Positions 10,654 through 32,425 of a stretch of DNA of 64,000 nucleotides are shown here, in pieces. The notes below the pieces were generated by a model. That model saw nothing but the letters and a program-made list of their open reading frames with translations. It did no database searches and was not told the origin of the DNA. The position numbers and the translations under genes were made by a program. Position 1 is the stretch's first letter. The number at the start of each line of letters is the position of its first letter. Source of the DNA: Cloeon dipterum (taxonomy: Eukaryota > Arthropoda > Insecta > Ephemeroptera > Baetidae); NCBI RefSeq assembly GCF_949628265.1, contig NC_088787.1, forward strand, positions 9,104,501 to 9,168,500. The letters are read 5' to 3'.

Positions 10654-13600
10654 TCAGTCTGAGTCTTGGGCTTGGTCATCTTCCTCTCCGTTCCCAGCCT
10701 TTTCTTGCTCCTCCAACTGTCGCAGATCAAACGCGATTTCTTCCACGAGCTGTTTGTCGCCGGCGAATATTTCGTCGATCTGACAAAACCATATTTTTTG
10801 GTTAACGTTTGTTTCGGAGCAATCTAGCACATGAAAATGTTACCTCGGATTTAAAGTCTCGCATGAGATCCCTTAGGAACCGCATCAGGTCGTCGCCGAG
10901 TGGCGACCGCGCTTTTCTCAGCTTCACTCTCAGCGATTTGATGATGGGAACGATGTTCTCCATGATTTTCTTTTTCACCTCCTGAATAGAGAAGAAAATT
11001 TAGATCTGTTATGGATTTTTTTCAGGACGGCAGGATATTAGGATTTAATATTTTAAGCAAAAAATATTTAATTATATCGTTTTCAATGACCTCCCTTTCA
11101 ATTTAAGGATGTTACTGATTATTTATTTTTTCGTCCAACATGAGAATATATCAAATTTGCGGGATTAAAAAATTTGCAAGGGTTGATAAGAATTAGAACA
11201 GTTAAAATACGTCAAAATGGGAATAAAATCAACTAAATGAGTAAAATCCATCATAATTATTTTAGATTAATGGTTAACCATAGAGAAAAATATTAATTTT
11301 TTAAAGCTAATCAGGGTTTTTTCACCACTGATTTTTACCGCTCAATTTTTACCAATTTTAGGCGCAATTTCACCTATTAAAATCTCAAATTTGCGGTCAG
11401 AGTGGTCAAATTTTCCTCTACTGTGCAGATTTGCTGCCTCAATTTCTCCATAAATTTCTCTCTGACAATTTTTCAGGTCGAGGTCATGAGCTAATAATAA
11501 TTGTAAAATTATTGAAAACGGAAGGTGCAAACATTGCCTGCAAGAAACTGTTTAAAATTGAAAAAAAAACGCTTTTTACCACTGCACTGCCTTTTTTTTA
11601 AATGCGGGTCTTTTGTAACCCTGTAGCTAATAAAATTTCCGATTTTTTAAGTAATGGACCATGTTGTACAACGTTCTGGCCTGCTACAGACCTTAGGGGC
11701 GCCATTAAATTGTGCGTGCCAACGTCGCGACCTTCTGCGCCTTGTCATGGCGCCCCTAAGGTCCGTAGCAGGCCAGAACGTTGTACAACAGACCAATTGA
11801 AAAAATTACTCTTCAATTATTTTAATTTTAAAAAATTTTTGTAGGTTAAAATTGTAAAAAAATGAACTTTAAAAATTTTCTATGATTTTTAGAGACCATA
11901 ATGGAGATAAAGGCTTGATAATAAGTTCAGAAATTTTTAAAACGTTATCTTGAACTATTAATGAGTGATTAGATCATTTTCCAGCCACATTAAAGACGGT
12001 CCAGAGACAGTCAAAATGGCATTATAATAACTAGCCCCGTCATCACTCACCTGGGCGACGAACAGTTTTTTCGTCTGGTCGTACAGTTTGCTGAAAGCCT
12101 CGTCGGCGTCGGTAGCATCGCCCTCAGAGGTGACCTTCATGCAGCGGAGTCGAATCTGCTCGCAGGACAGCACAGCAAGGGCATCCGCGAGGATGTGGTC
12201 CTCAGTGCCCAAAAGGAAGAGGCCGTCAACAAAGCCGCCCAGGATTTGGGTGCAGATGCGGTGCAGCGAGTCGAAGCGATGGTCGTCCGACATGTACTCA
12301 AGCATGAACGTGTACACCAGCATCCTCTTGTTGGTGTTTTCCACACCCACCAGTGCCAGCTTCTTCACTTTCTCCTGCGACACTTTGATCTTGGAGAAGC
12401 GATTGTGGTTTTCGTACGCGTTCAGCAGCACTATTGCAGAGATTATGTTCTGCTGGAATATGTTCGGCTCCTGCGGACCAAAATGAAAATAAACTATTTT
12501 AGAATTGGCGATAAAATCAAATTAATTTTTATCAACCATGAATTTCCTTAATATTTATTCTATAATTAATTTTTTTTTATAATTCTTGTAGTAATAGTAA
12601 GAAGATGACTGTGATTTTAGTCAATTTTCTCTAAAAGCTCTCACAAATTTTCAAATACATAGATAGAACTGTGTTTTTAAACAATATGATTTAAAGGAAA
12701 CATAATAATTATATTTTTTTTAGATATTTTTAACTTTAAATTACACAAACCAAAGCACACTATTTTATACCTTAGCAATTAAAGTGTTGGTCAGGTAGCT
12801 GGCAGTCATGTCCCTGAGGTCACTCTCCGGGTCGCACAGGGTGGTCAGCAGGTAGAAGAGCAAGGTGGTACCTTTCAACTTGACAAAATCCCCCTGCAGA
12901 AGCTGCACAACGACGATTAGAGCGTGTCGGCGCATGTCTGCGTCAGGGTCGTGCAGGCACATTTCTATCTCGGCCACTATCGATTCGACTAGGGTTGCAT
13001 ACCTGAAATTAATTTTAATAGAAAAGGTATCTTTCAGATACTAAAGGCCGAATCATTTTGCATTATTGATTTTGGGAATTTAGTTTGCCAATAGTAAAGA
13101 GCTGAATTAATTTTGTAACGTTTTCATGCGCTATTTTAATTTAAAAAAATATTGAACGTTGATTAAAATTCAGGGCTGCAAAATACCAGCGTAAGTTTAT
13201 TAAAGCAAAATTGATTTAATTGGAAAATGCTTACAATTAATTACTTACTATATAGTAGAGCAAAAAAGTAAATAAATTTAATATTTGTCCTAACATTAAA
13301 CATTAAAAAAATGCAGTGGTAAAAATTTATAGATTATTAAATAATTTGGATATTATTCCACCACAGAAATGATTTAGGACTATTTTAGACTTATATTTCC
13401 CTTGAATACGTACTTGCCAATCAAGTCAGCGAGGACGGTGAGGACGTTGCAGCGCAAGATGTTGTCAGAGGAGGTCTTGAGGAGGTGCTGGAAGACGCTG
13501 ACCACTTGGAAGGCGACCTGCTCCTGCAGAATGGCCATTTTTCCAAGGGCCACCGTGGCAGCCGCCCTCAGGCGAGGAGTGGCCGCAAACGCCAGCTCCT

Positions 13601-16600
13601 TGTGGTTGCAAGTACCGGCGTCTTTTTGTCCATGCAGGACGACGCTAATCAGCGCCAAGGAGAGTTTATATGAGTAGTCGGACATGGAGGACGCTCGCAC
13701 AACGTCGCCTAGGGTAGTGATTTCCCGCATTTTAATTTCCTCCGTCGAATCCGGAGGAGCGTGGCCTTCTCGACTCAGGTACAAGCAAATCTTTGAATCT
13801 AATTTCTGCAAGGGACAAAAACAAACCTTTTGATTCATCTATGAAAACATTTTAAAGCATTGCCGACATTTTTTCATAATTTTCACCGCAATCGCAGGGC
13901 TAGTTTAAAGCTGTTCTAATTAAATTTAAAGCGGTTTTCTGAAGGTAAAATTTATTTCTCCTCGCAAATGAGCAAAAACTGCTACATTTTTATTTCTTTA
14001 AAAATTTTCAAGTAGAGAGTAACAATAAAATGATGAAAAATGCATCTAATTTTTCTTTTTCACTACACATAAAAGTCTGCTAAAACAAAAAAGTTTTGTT
14101 TTATACCATTACCTTGTGCACAGCTTTGCACCAGATTTGGAATGCGTTCATTTGCTTGTTAGCGATATCAATCGCTGCAATCAGGTCGATGGCAGTGCCA
14201 ATCAAGTCAGTTGCAAAAGAAAGGTTCTCCACTTTCTTGCACAGCAGGTTGCTCAACTCTTTCGTCTCATCGGCACCCAGCGAATTTGCATCCAGCATCA
14301 ACACCCTCATTACCAAATACATTGTGCTAATTTCCGTCTGCAATTTGTTGAAGAACAATTTTAGGTTGTCACACTCTATGTAGCTTTCGTGAAAAGGCAC
14401 TGAAATCTAGAAGGGTGTGGTTACTTTCATGCAAATTTGGGTGGTAGTCACTTATCAACTGACCAACAAGATTTTTGTAGCAAGTAGAGGAAGAGCCAAG
14501 GTATTAAGAATGAGTCAGAAACCTACCTTCTTAATTTGCTGTGAGTGCTGTTTGAAATATTCATGAGCAAACAGCACGTCTGGAATGTTCTGGCTCTCTG
14601 AGAGAATTGCAAGCAGCATCCACGCTTCTTTGTTGAACGAAGTTTCGATGTAGCTTTTCACAATAGCTACAAAATTATTTCTAGAATATAAAAACATCAG
14701 AAAATTGACAGGAATCAAACGAAATTCAATTACGGGAGTCTCTTTTCCTTGGCCCAAACTTTGAAGGAGTCGGACAGCAGCTTTTTCAGGTTGAATTTAG
14801 CCGCGAGTCTGAGAATATTCCAGGGAAGAAGGCTTTGTCCAGACATCCCTGGATTGAAAGCTCGCATATTTTCAAAGAACACGTCGTGGAAATGCTTTAC
14901 AAAAATCATTATAAAATAGAATTGAGAATTGGTAAATAGCAGACCTCCTGCACTAATTCCTGGGCCTTGCTCTCAGGATCTTGCAAGCACGGCAGCACAG
15001 ACAGCACCCAGTTTTCGACCACAGAAGGAATGCTTTCAAAATGCTCTTTGAGCAGTTCCGACATGCAGATTATCACTTGTTTTCTGATCATCACAGCCGG
15101 ATCTCTACAGTGACTTGACAGGAGCTGCAAAAAATTGCACAGAAACCATCAAGGCTTTTATAATGAATTTAAAATAAATCAAAAGTCTGATTCCAGATAA
15201 ATAATTGATTAAATTTAATCCCAGCAATATAATTTGAGCTCTAAAGCCGACAAAGTCTGACAAATTCAAAACTCACCTCTAAAAAACTTGGAGACAGCCA
15301 GTGATGAGACAGCTTGGCCAGGCTGACTAGAGCCTGCAACGCGGCTTTCCTCACGTAAACCCTTTCGTCATCTGATATGGCGGCGAGCAGGTTGGCGATC
15401 ATTGTCGCGGAAGGGACTTGCGCATCATTGTCGAGAACCAGCCTCAAAAAGTCAAATCTACCTTGCCACAGGACCGAGACTCGGCATTCGATCTCGACAG
15501 GTTCAGTGATTGGCACAACAAACGTCTCTTGCACTACCTAAATCATGAATTAATAACTATTAAAACAAAAAAATGTTGTTTATCTTGGATGATCATATGC
15601 GGTTCAACGCAACAAAGTGATGTGTTGAATTCACTGGTAAAAACAGTGCACACCGAATACGTTCAAACTGTTTATATTAAAATCCTCTTTTAAATCAACC
15701 GGATTAAGTGTCGTAATTCCTTTTCCTGACAAACATTTTTTTAAAAATTTGAACCCTGTTAAAAGCGAATCAAAATCCGAGCTAAAAATTACCATAATTG
15801 ATGCCACAAGGGTAATAATCTTTTAAAGCTACACAATTCACTAAAATCATCAAATAAAAATATATGTCACCTGGTTGTGATCTCATACAATTTATCATCT
15901 TTTTAAGTGCACGAATGCCAGAAATTCACCATTAACAAAAATTTAGCATCCGTCCTTACAGTTTCCTTAAGAGATTTAACCAGGACGCAAAAAAATATAC
16001 TAGTTTCCAAAACCAGAATCATGGCCCTTATGAATATCAAATTCATACCACACTAAAACGGTGCAAAAGAAATGGAAATTCATTTCGAAACAGAATTAAC
16101 GGGCACATTTTTCAGTACCTGAGCAAGCGGTTCTTTGTCTGCGCAGAGCAGTATGTCGGACAGCATGTTGAGCGCCTTTGTTCTGATCATGGGCGCCACG
16201 TCGTCGACCCTGAAGAGCACCAGGCACAAGATGTGTATGTGCCTGATTGCCTGACTTCCTCCAGAAAACGGAAAATGGACTAGACTGTGCAAAAGAGGAT
16301 CATTTTCCTCAGGCTCCTCTTCTTCATTTTCCTCCTGAGAATACATGCGAATTAATTTGTGTCTTTAGTTCCAAATAATTGAAGACTGTAAATAATTCAA
16401 ACAGTTTATTTTCCAAACCAATTAACTGAAATTAATTTTAATAACCAAATGTTACACACCTCTTTGACCAGTTCATTTGAGTCACAGTCGTCGAACTCGG
16501 GCAGCTGAAGAATCTGATGGAACAATTCCAGCGTGATGAGTCTGTGCGTGGAGCGCTCTGAGAAGGCGAGCTGCGTGAAGGCCCAGCGGAGGACGCAGTT

Positions 16601-18618
16601 CCGCAGCTGCCTGGGCATCTTTGCAAGCAGGGTGGTGGTCAGGTGCGCCGCCTGCTGCCGGCTCTCGGCCCGTTCGACGCTGCGAGCCAGAAGCTGCTGC
16701 ACGAACACAATCACCACGGCCCAAACGTCTTTCGCCTCTTTTGTAGCTAGCAGGTGCGCAACAAAGTTGGACACTGTTTCGAAGTGATGCCGCACCTGAC
16801 TAAGGGGCGTGGAAAGAGACAGGGTGTTCGACAGCAGCTGTTCCAACACCAAGGATGTGTTTACTTGCTCGTCGCACGCTGTGAACAACGCTTTGTATGC
16901 CCTGAAAGTGAAATAATTTTGAAATAAAAAATTTAATTCATGTTTGAAAATGATATTTGAGAGAGAAAATACACTCAAGGAAACCCAAAAAGTTTTAGGG
17001 TTTTAGTCGGTGGGGAATTTAATTAAATTGAGCACTGTTCATTAATGGAAGTAAAATCACAAGAGCGAATTTTATTTTTTCGATAGAGTTTTGAGAGTTC
17101 TGGGCTCCTTTAAAATGAACTTCTGAAGCCAGTTTTTGTTCAATTGTGATGATTTTTTGGAAGTTGATCAGAATGGATTTTTTAATTATTATCTTGGGAT
17201 AAATAATAGTACGTAAAATGGTTCAAATAATTGCTAAAAATGTTATAAATTTAATTAACAATTATGTAGCTCAAAATAAGTGATTTGGAATTAATTTTTA
17301 AAATTTAATCTATTTTTTCTATTTTCAGAAAATACAAGAAAATTTTGATCAGCTTTCAATGTGTGTTGAGATTTTAATCTAATTTTAAATAAGAAGCCTA
17401 GGACAACACCTAAATAAATAAATAAAATAAAAATAAAGACTGCAACCAGAAAAAGACCCAAATTTAAAAATAATTTATCTCAAGTTTCACTCATTTTCAA
17501 TTAATATTTGCATTATTAATTATTTTGCCGAATATGAAAGGATTTTACTTCAAATTCTGTGATAAAATTACAGAAATAATTTTTTAACTGAGTGAGGTGT
17601 GAGTGTGAGGCAATGAAATTTAAATTAAACATTGTCAGAACTTAGAAATTGAAAATTACTTGTATGCGAGTGACTTTTCCTCGATTGAAAAGTCTCTGAT
17701 GAGCACGTTTTCTCCGCTAAGCATCTCAGTCAGTCTTTTCACCGTCACATTAATTGCAAGGTTCCGGTCGGTAAGAAACCCTGCTTGCTGCAAGCGAGTG
17801 AGATCATCGAGCAGGACGTCCACCTTCTTTGTCACGTTGTACTGCCAGCTCTGGGAACCAGCGTTCCTCTTTTTCCCGGTTTGCTTCTGATTCGACGCCA
17901 TGCACAGTTTGTCCACGCAGTAATCATAGATGACCTGAAAATACAAACATAATCACTTTGTAAAATGAAGGACTTTCAAATTAAATTCTGCAGGTCAACA
18001 GGAATAGATCTAATAGAATTAACTTACAATGTTTTGGTAAAAAAATTATTACCGCTACAATTGTGCAAAAGTTTAAATAAATTATTCAAATAATGTTTGA
18101 GATAAATAATATTAATTCAAGTAATGTTTTGTAAATTAATGAATAAATTATAATAAAAAAATTATTTAATTCTGTAGTAAAAAATTAATATTAACTGCTG
18201 CTGCAAAACGAACCTGATGGAACATGTCGTAGACGACTGCCCCTGGCAGAGACAGCAGTTTGAGGTAAACACTAGCCACGATCAGGCCGACAATATCCGC
18301 TTTCAGGTTTTCCGGGTTCTTGGAGTAACTCGAGGCGAAGTAGGAGATGTAGGGCAACAGGTTGCGGTGGTGCAGCCCTCTAGACTTCATCTCGCACCAG
18401 AACTGCGCGGAGAATTCGCCCTGCCGAAAGCCAGGGCTCTCGAAGGCCCGCCGCAGCGTTTCGGACGCGTCGATTAGGTTGTTTACTCGCATCTCGAAGT
18501 CTTCATCGTCGTCGTACGGGCCGCTGTCGATCTCGAACAGCTCCTTCACCCAGGCTGCGTCGACGAAGCGCTCGTCGATCGGCAGGATCCACTTGGCGAA
18601 TTTCGACGCCAGTTCCAT
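10654..18618 (-). CDS. NCAPD3: Condensin-2 complex subunit D3
   Basis: Fourteen exons: 18214-18618, 17660-17934, 16460-16901, 16119-16334, 15277-15537, 14945-15124, 14734-14894, 14527-14680, 14113-14406, 13414-13805, 12771-13002, 12051-12470, 10844-10981 and 10654-10779. All join in frame to 1231 residues. NCAPD3 is the HEAT-repeat subunit of condensin II, which shapes and compacts chromosomes. Landmarks shared with vertebrate NCAPD3 are LKLLSLPGAVVYDMFHQV near the N-terminus, SHCRDPAVMIRKQ in the middle, HALIVVVQLLQGDFVKLKG, then MLEYMSDDHRFDSLHRICTQ, and ENIVPIIKSLRVKL near the C-terminus. Human NCAPD3 is about 1500 residues and has a long disordered, phosphorylated tail that is absent here: this protein ends about 25 residues after DKQLVEEI. 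An AATAAA (10601-10596) follows the stop. The gene is divergent from the HIG1-domain gene. Confidence 0.95.
11662..11790. mobile_element. Palindromic miniature element with 5-bp target duplication
   Basis: Two 44-bp arms (11662-11705 and 11747-11790) are inverted copies with a single mismatch, around a 41-bp centre. The ends are TGTTGTACAACG and CGTTGTACAACA, and the element is flanked on both sides by GACCA (11657-11661 and 11791-11795). It lies in the NCAPD3 intron between the exons at 12051 and 10981. It carries no coding capacity. The near-identity of the arms suggests a recent insertion. Superfamily not assigned. Confidence 0.8.
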
Positions 18619-19677
18619 TGCTGCCTTTGTTTCTAAATCTGTAATAATTTGGTGAAAGAAGTAGGCATAAAATCTTAATTTTATCCAACTTACGTGTTAT
18701 GTACAAGCGTGTCGTGAAAGTATTTTTTTGGTCCTCGGGTTCATTGGGTTCATTTCAAATTTTATGTATTGTTTGTAAACAAACTAACGTGTTTCTCCTG
18801 CTTGAAGCTGGGAGTACGTTAATAGTGGGCGTGGCAGTGGTTCTAGTTGCAGAACCGGTTATCTTTTCACTGACGCTGAATGCGCTGCAGAAAACTGGTT
18901 CAAGTTAGTCAAAACAGATGAAAACTTTACCGATTCAGTTACTCCCTCCTATCAGCTGACTCCGGTTCCAAGCAGTTTTCAAGGTAACCTTCATTGTTCA
19001 TTGTTAAACGCGTTTGCTTTGAGCGGTAACATATAGAGGCAGCACTGTCAATAAAATAGCCAATGAGATTTTAATACTCCAATTCCACGGTCGGGGATTG
19101 GTTCATTAAATAAAAGCGGCTCTCTGATTCGTCGATAACGTTTAAGCTGCCCTCTGATCTAATTTTCCAGTACCCGATTTCAAATTTAGCTAGCAGAAAG
19201 CAAAAATCAAACAGTTTTTTGTTTTTTCATTGATTTCTGACGAAAGAGTCGTGGATCTCAACTAATACATTATTTTATTAATTTATCCGCTTGTTTTGAA
19301 GTGTTTGTGACGTCAATTCTAACAGAAAGAGTTTTGGTAAGTCCATAATATTTATTATTTTATCTAATTACGTAATGATAAAATTACCTTCCTGGTGTAC
19401 GTGCTCTGATTTTGTTTAGTCTGTGACCTCATACAAGGTTGTGCGTTTAAACATAGAATAAGGAAAATCGTGTTTTCGCGGTTTAATCGTCATTGAAAGC
19501 CCTTGCAGTCGAACTTTCGAGATACAAATTGGCTTTTTACTTCCAGATTTGGAAATGAAGTGAAACAACACGACTCGCAGTTGTTGCTTGCTTCTTTACT
19601 CATCAGTCTCAAAAATCGTGGCCAGTCAACCACAGCTGCACTTTGCATCTACTCGACTTGCTTGATACTCATCAAAT
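18619..19677. promoter_or_regulatory. Divergent promoter region of NCAPD3 and the HIG1-domain gene, with a 5' UTR intron
   Basis: The two genes start about 1 kb apart on opposite strands. GTGGGCGTGGC (18826-18836) is a GC/KLF-type box. On the + strand an exon-like stretch ends in GTTTTG before GTAAGT near 19336, a strong donor in the untranslated leader of the HIG1-domain gene. No coding exon is seen. Confidence 0.45.
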
Positions 19678-20107
19678 ATGACAGAAAAGGTAAAACATCG
19701 ATTAGTTTAAAATATTCATATTATAATTTAAGTTAACATTGAATTTTTTGTTTTTAGAAATCAGCGGTTTTCGACCCGACCTCGACAGGGCTGGAAAGCC
19801 AATCTGGACGGCTAAGAAGGAAAATGGAAGAAGCCCCGCTTTTCCCTATCGGTATAAATCTTTTAAAAAGTGTCTGAATCCCATCCTAACTTTCTCCTAT
19901 TTCCCAGGAATACTTGGGCTTATTGGAGCTGTCGGCTACGGCGCCTACAGCTACAGAAACCGGGGCAACATGTCAACCTCGGTGTACCTGATGCAGCTCC
20001 GGGTTTCTGCCCAGAGTGCTGTTGTCGTCTGCTTGACTGTCGGAATTGGATACTCGCTGTTCAAGGACTTCATTCTGCCAAAGATGGAAAAGCGTTCCGA
20101 AAACTAG
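19678..20107 (+). CDS. HIG1 domain family protein (HIGD1-like), mitochondrial inner membrane
   Basis: Exons 19678-19689 (MTEK only), 19758-19851 and 19908-20107 give 101 residues. HIG1-domain proteins sit in the inner mitochondrial membrane and assist respiratory complex assembly, mainly cytochrome c oxidase and supercomplexes. The HIG1 pattern is clear: EAPLFPIGILGLIGAVGYG forms the first membrane segment, then a basic loop with a RGN motif (YRNRGNMSTSVYLMQLRVSAQ), then a second membrane segment (VVVCLTVGIGYSLFKDF). The first coding exon is only 12 nt, which makes it easy to miss. AATAAA lies at 20221-20226. The length matches HIGD1A-type proteins (about 93 residues in human). Confidence 0.9.
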
Positions 20108-20226
20108 GTGCCCAGCACAATGTAGCGGTGTGAGATTTTACTTTCTTCGTTTTGAATTTGTACTCCAGCATTTCATCGGGCGGGTCCCGCGTCGTCAAAA
20201 TGTAGAACTCGCTTCTAATGAATAAA

Positions 20227-21570
20227 GTTAAGAAAGTGCATTTAAAAGCGAATATTTGGTTTGTATTATTTATTCTGTTTATCGTCAGCTATTGGAGGTT
20301 GTCAAAATTAAATTAATGGTTGTCAACCATGACTCTTCAATTTTCGCACCACTCTAGAAAGAGGCATTTGAAGCACCTTATTGAAGGTATGATTAATTTT
20401 AAACCATATTTTTGCTGATAAGTCGACCTATTGAAACCGGAATTGGTTTTTCAGGTTTTTCAGCTTTAAGAAAATATGCGAGTTTTGCCGATTTGGCTCT
20501 GCTTTTCAAGGAAGAATATTTAAAGATTAGTCAGGTCGACTTTACCCGTAATTTCCACCTTGCACTTTCGGTGCAAGCTGCCAAACTTAACGTTGCCCGA
20601 GTTTGTTGTTACTATGTTGACCTGTCACAGTAGTCAGATGCAATTCTATCGTCACCTTTTTCACTTTCCTATCAAACTCAAAATTTAGTTGACATTTTTT
20701 TACTCAATCTGAATGGTTTAGTGTGTACATTGTTGATTTTACTTGATCTCATGCCAAATTTTACCCTCAAACCTGATACTTTAATTAAGGGCTAATTTAA
20801 ACTCAACTGTTTGATGAAAAACATAATTGTTTTTGAGAAATAAAATATGCATATATTTTAATTAACCACCAGGGGATTTGAAACCTTGCAACCTTCATTC
20901 ATATTATTAATTTTCTAATGGTTTTATCTCTTTATATAAAAAATTAGGTCTTATCCAGCCACGCTACGCCAGCCGGCAAATTTTGAGTCACGTGAGCAGC
21001 CACCAGCCGCCAGTGAAAAAGGATCAAAAATTAAAAAGGGCAGGAGGAAAAATAAATGTTGTTAAACACTATCAAAGTTCACGCGTTAAAAATATTGTCA
21101 GCCGCCGCCTTATATCTCGCGGCTGGGACGTCGTGTAAAATTAATATTATTAATATCTCATTCCAGTGATTTAATTTTTCCATTAAGATATTGCACCTTA
21201 TAATTATGAAACTGGTCATCAAGACTTTTCCTTTAATTCTTTTGCGGGTAAAATTTGAATTGTATCATCATTTTTAACATTTATTTCTAAAGAAAATATT
21301 AAATTTAAGAGGAAAATCAACCTCACTCTAAATAATTCACAATTAATTATTATTCCTGCTTGCCTATTTGAACCATCGCGTCGAGCGACCCTGCAGTGAC
21401 AGTGACTCCGCACGGAAAACAATTATTAGGCGAGAATGAGATAGTGCATCTCGTCGCACCGCAGAGCCGAGTACACGTACGCGTGGGGGCATGCGCGCAC
21501 CCTAACCCTTTCGGCTCACGCAGCGGGCGCCGCCGGGCAGCAGTGCACGCCGAACGACCACGACCGTACC
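20227..21570. other. Intergenic region and presumed potassium-channel promoter
   Basis: No gene is seen. A GC-richer patch with a CACGTG E-box lies near 20990, and the last 150 bp before the ATG at 21571 are GC-rich and presumably 5' UTR of the channel gene. Confidence 0.4.
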
Positions 21571-31123
<9,553 letters not shown>

Positions 31124-31207
31124 TCCAAATAAAAGTGATACTAAAGTTCCAAAAATTCGTTGAGCTTTTGATATAGTGAGTTTTGCCAAGAATGAGATTT
31201 AAATTGA

Positions 31208-31629
31208 CCAGTTGCATAAACCCTTAGTTATTGAAGCCGCCAACAGTTGGCGTAACCACAGACTTTCTTAAAAATTTTGTTTTAATCGGTTTTAAGGCAT
31301 TTTCGCTGCGATTTCAGACTCAATCTAGCTATTTTGCTTTTTTTAATTAATTTACATTTTTTTGACGTGCTGAAAACCAAAATTGGTTCAGCCATTCGCC
31401 GTAGAAACGTTGGAAAAGATTTTTTTATTTCAAAAAATAGTTTTTCACGATTCTACGGCGATTGGCTGAACCGATTTTGGTTTTCAGCACGTCAAAAAAT
31501 ATAAAATTAATTGAAGAATGCACAGTAGCTAGATTGAGTCTGAAATCGCAGCGGAAGTGCCTTAAAATCGAAAGTCTACGGTGGCGCCATCTGTTGGCGG
31601 CTTCGAACACTTAGGGTTTATGCAACTGG
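31208..31629. mobile_element. Foldback (long inverted repeat) element, about 420 bp
   Basis: The left end CCAGTTGCATAAACCCTTAG matches the complement of the right end (TAGGGTTTATGCAACTGG). Inner arms also pair, including TTGGTTTTCAGCACGTCAAA on the right with its complement on the left. A TGA trinucleotide flanks both ends and could be a 3-bp target duplication, as in PIF/Harbinger-type elements, but this is weak. There is no coding capacity. A diverged relative lies at 3131-3260. Confidence 0.65.
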
Positions 31630-32425
31630 TGAATTTCTTTAATTTTGAGTGGAAAACAAATTTTAAACTAAGTATACATAACTTTTGCCACTATATATAT
31701 GATCTTGCACAAACCGTTTGTTCGTTGCGAGGATTGATTGGAATTATAAGAGAGCAAAAATAGCACTCATTGCCAAGTTTTCAAGTGATATAAAAATGCG
31801 TCAGGTTTTACGAACAGGTTTAAATAAATTCACATATTCCAACAGTTTAAATTTGATCAAATCAGAATTGTTTGTCTCATATTACATGCATAAGCTTATC
31901 ATCTGTCGATTTCCTTGTTTTTATAAATATTTTTTTGTACTGTTGTTTACACCAAGTTTTAGTTAGGTTGACCAATATATATGTACTGAAAAATTCCGGG
32001 AAAAACACATTTCACTTTAAAAATAGTTCTTAAAATCGCAAGCAGCAACAACTATCCAGATCCAGATGACGTTAAATTTTGCGAGGAAAATGGGCTTCGA
32101 AGTTTTCAAGCTAATCAAGCGGCGACGACTGGGTCATTTTGAAAAACATATATACTTTCGGCTTTCATGTTTTTCAAAATAAAATATGAGCTGTCACTTC
32201 GTGGAACTTCGACCAAAATATTTTTAACTTGACAAAGCCAAGCATTTCATTGCTTCTAACATTTCTATACAGAGCCAAGATGATTGCCATTTGCCTCGAC
32301 GTGAGTACTCTCAAAATCAGCGCACTTATTTCTAATTTTGGCTTTTAAACAATTAAAACTTTTCTATCTTTAGTCCACCGTTTGATCTGGTGATTCTCAA
32401 AATAAAAAATGAGAAACATTTGAAA
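31630..32425 (+). promoter_or_regulatory. Upstream region and leader of the M13 peptidase gene
   Basis: Most of this is AT-rich and featureless. A TATATA-containing box is near 32148. A leader exon with ATG at 32280 ends at a good donor (GTGAGT, from 32301), and the next exon begins after TTTAG near 32373. Short upstream ORFs (MIAICLD then a quick stop; MRNI then stop) precede the main ATG at 32426 and may dampen translation. Confidence 0.45.
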
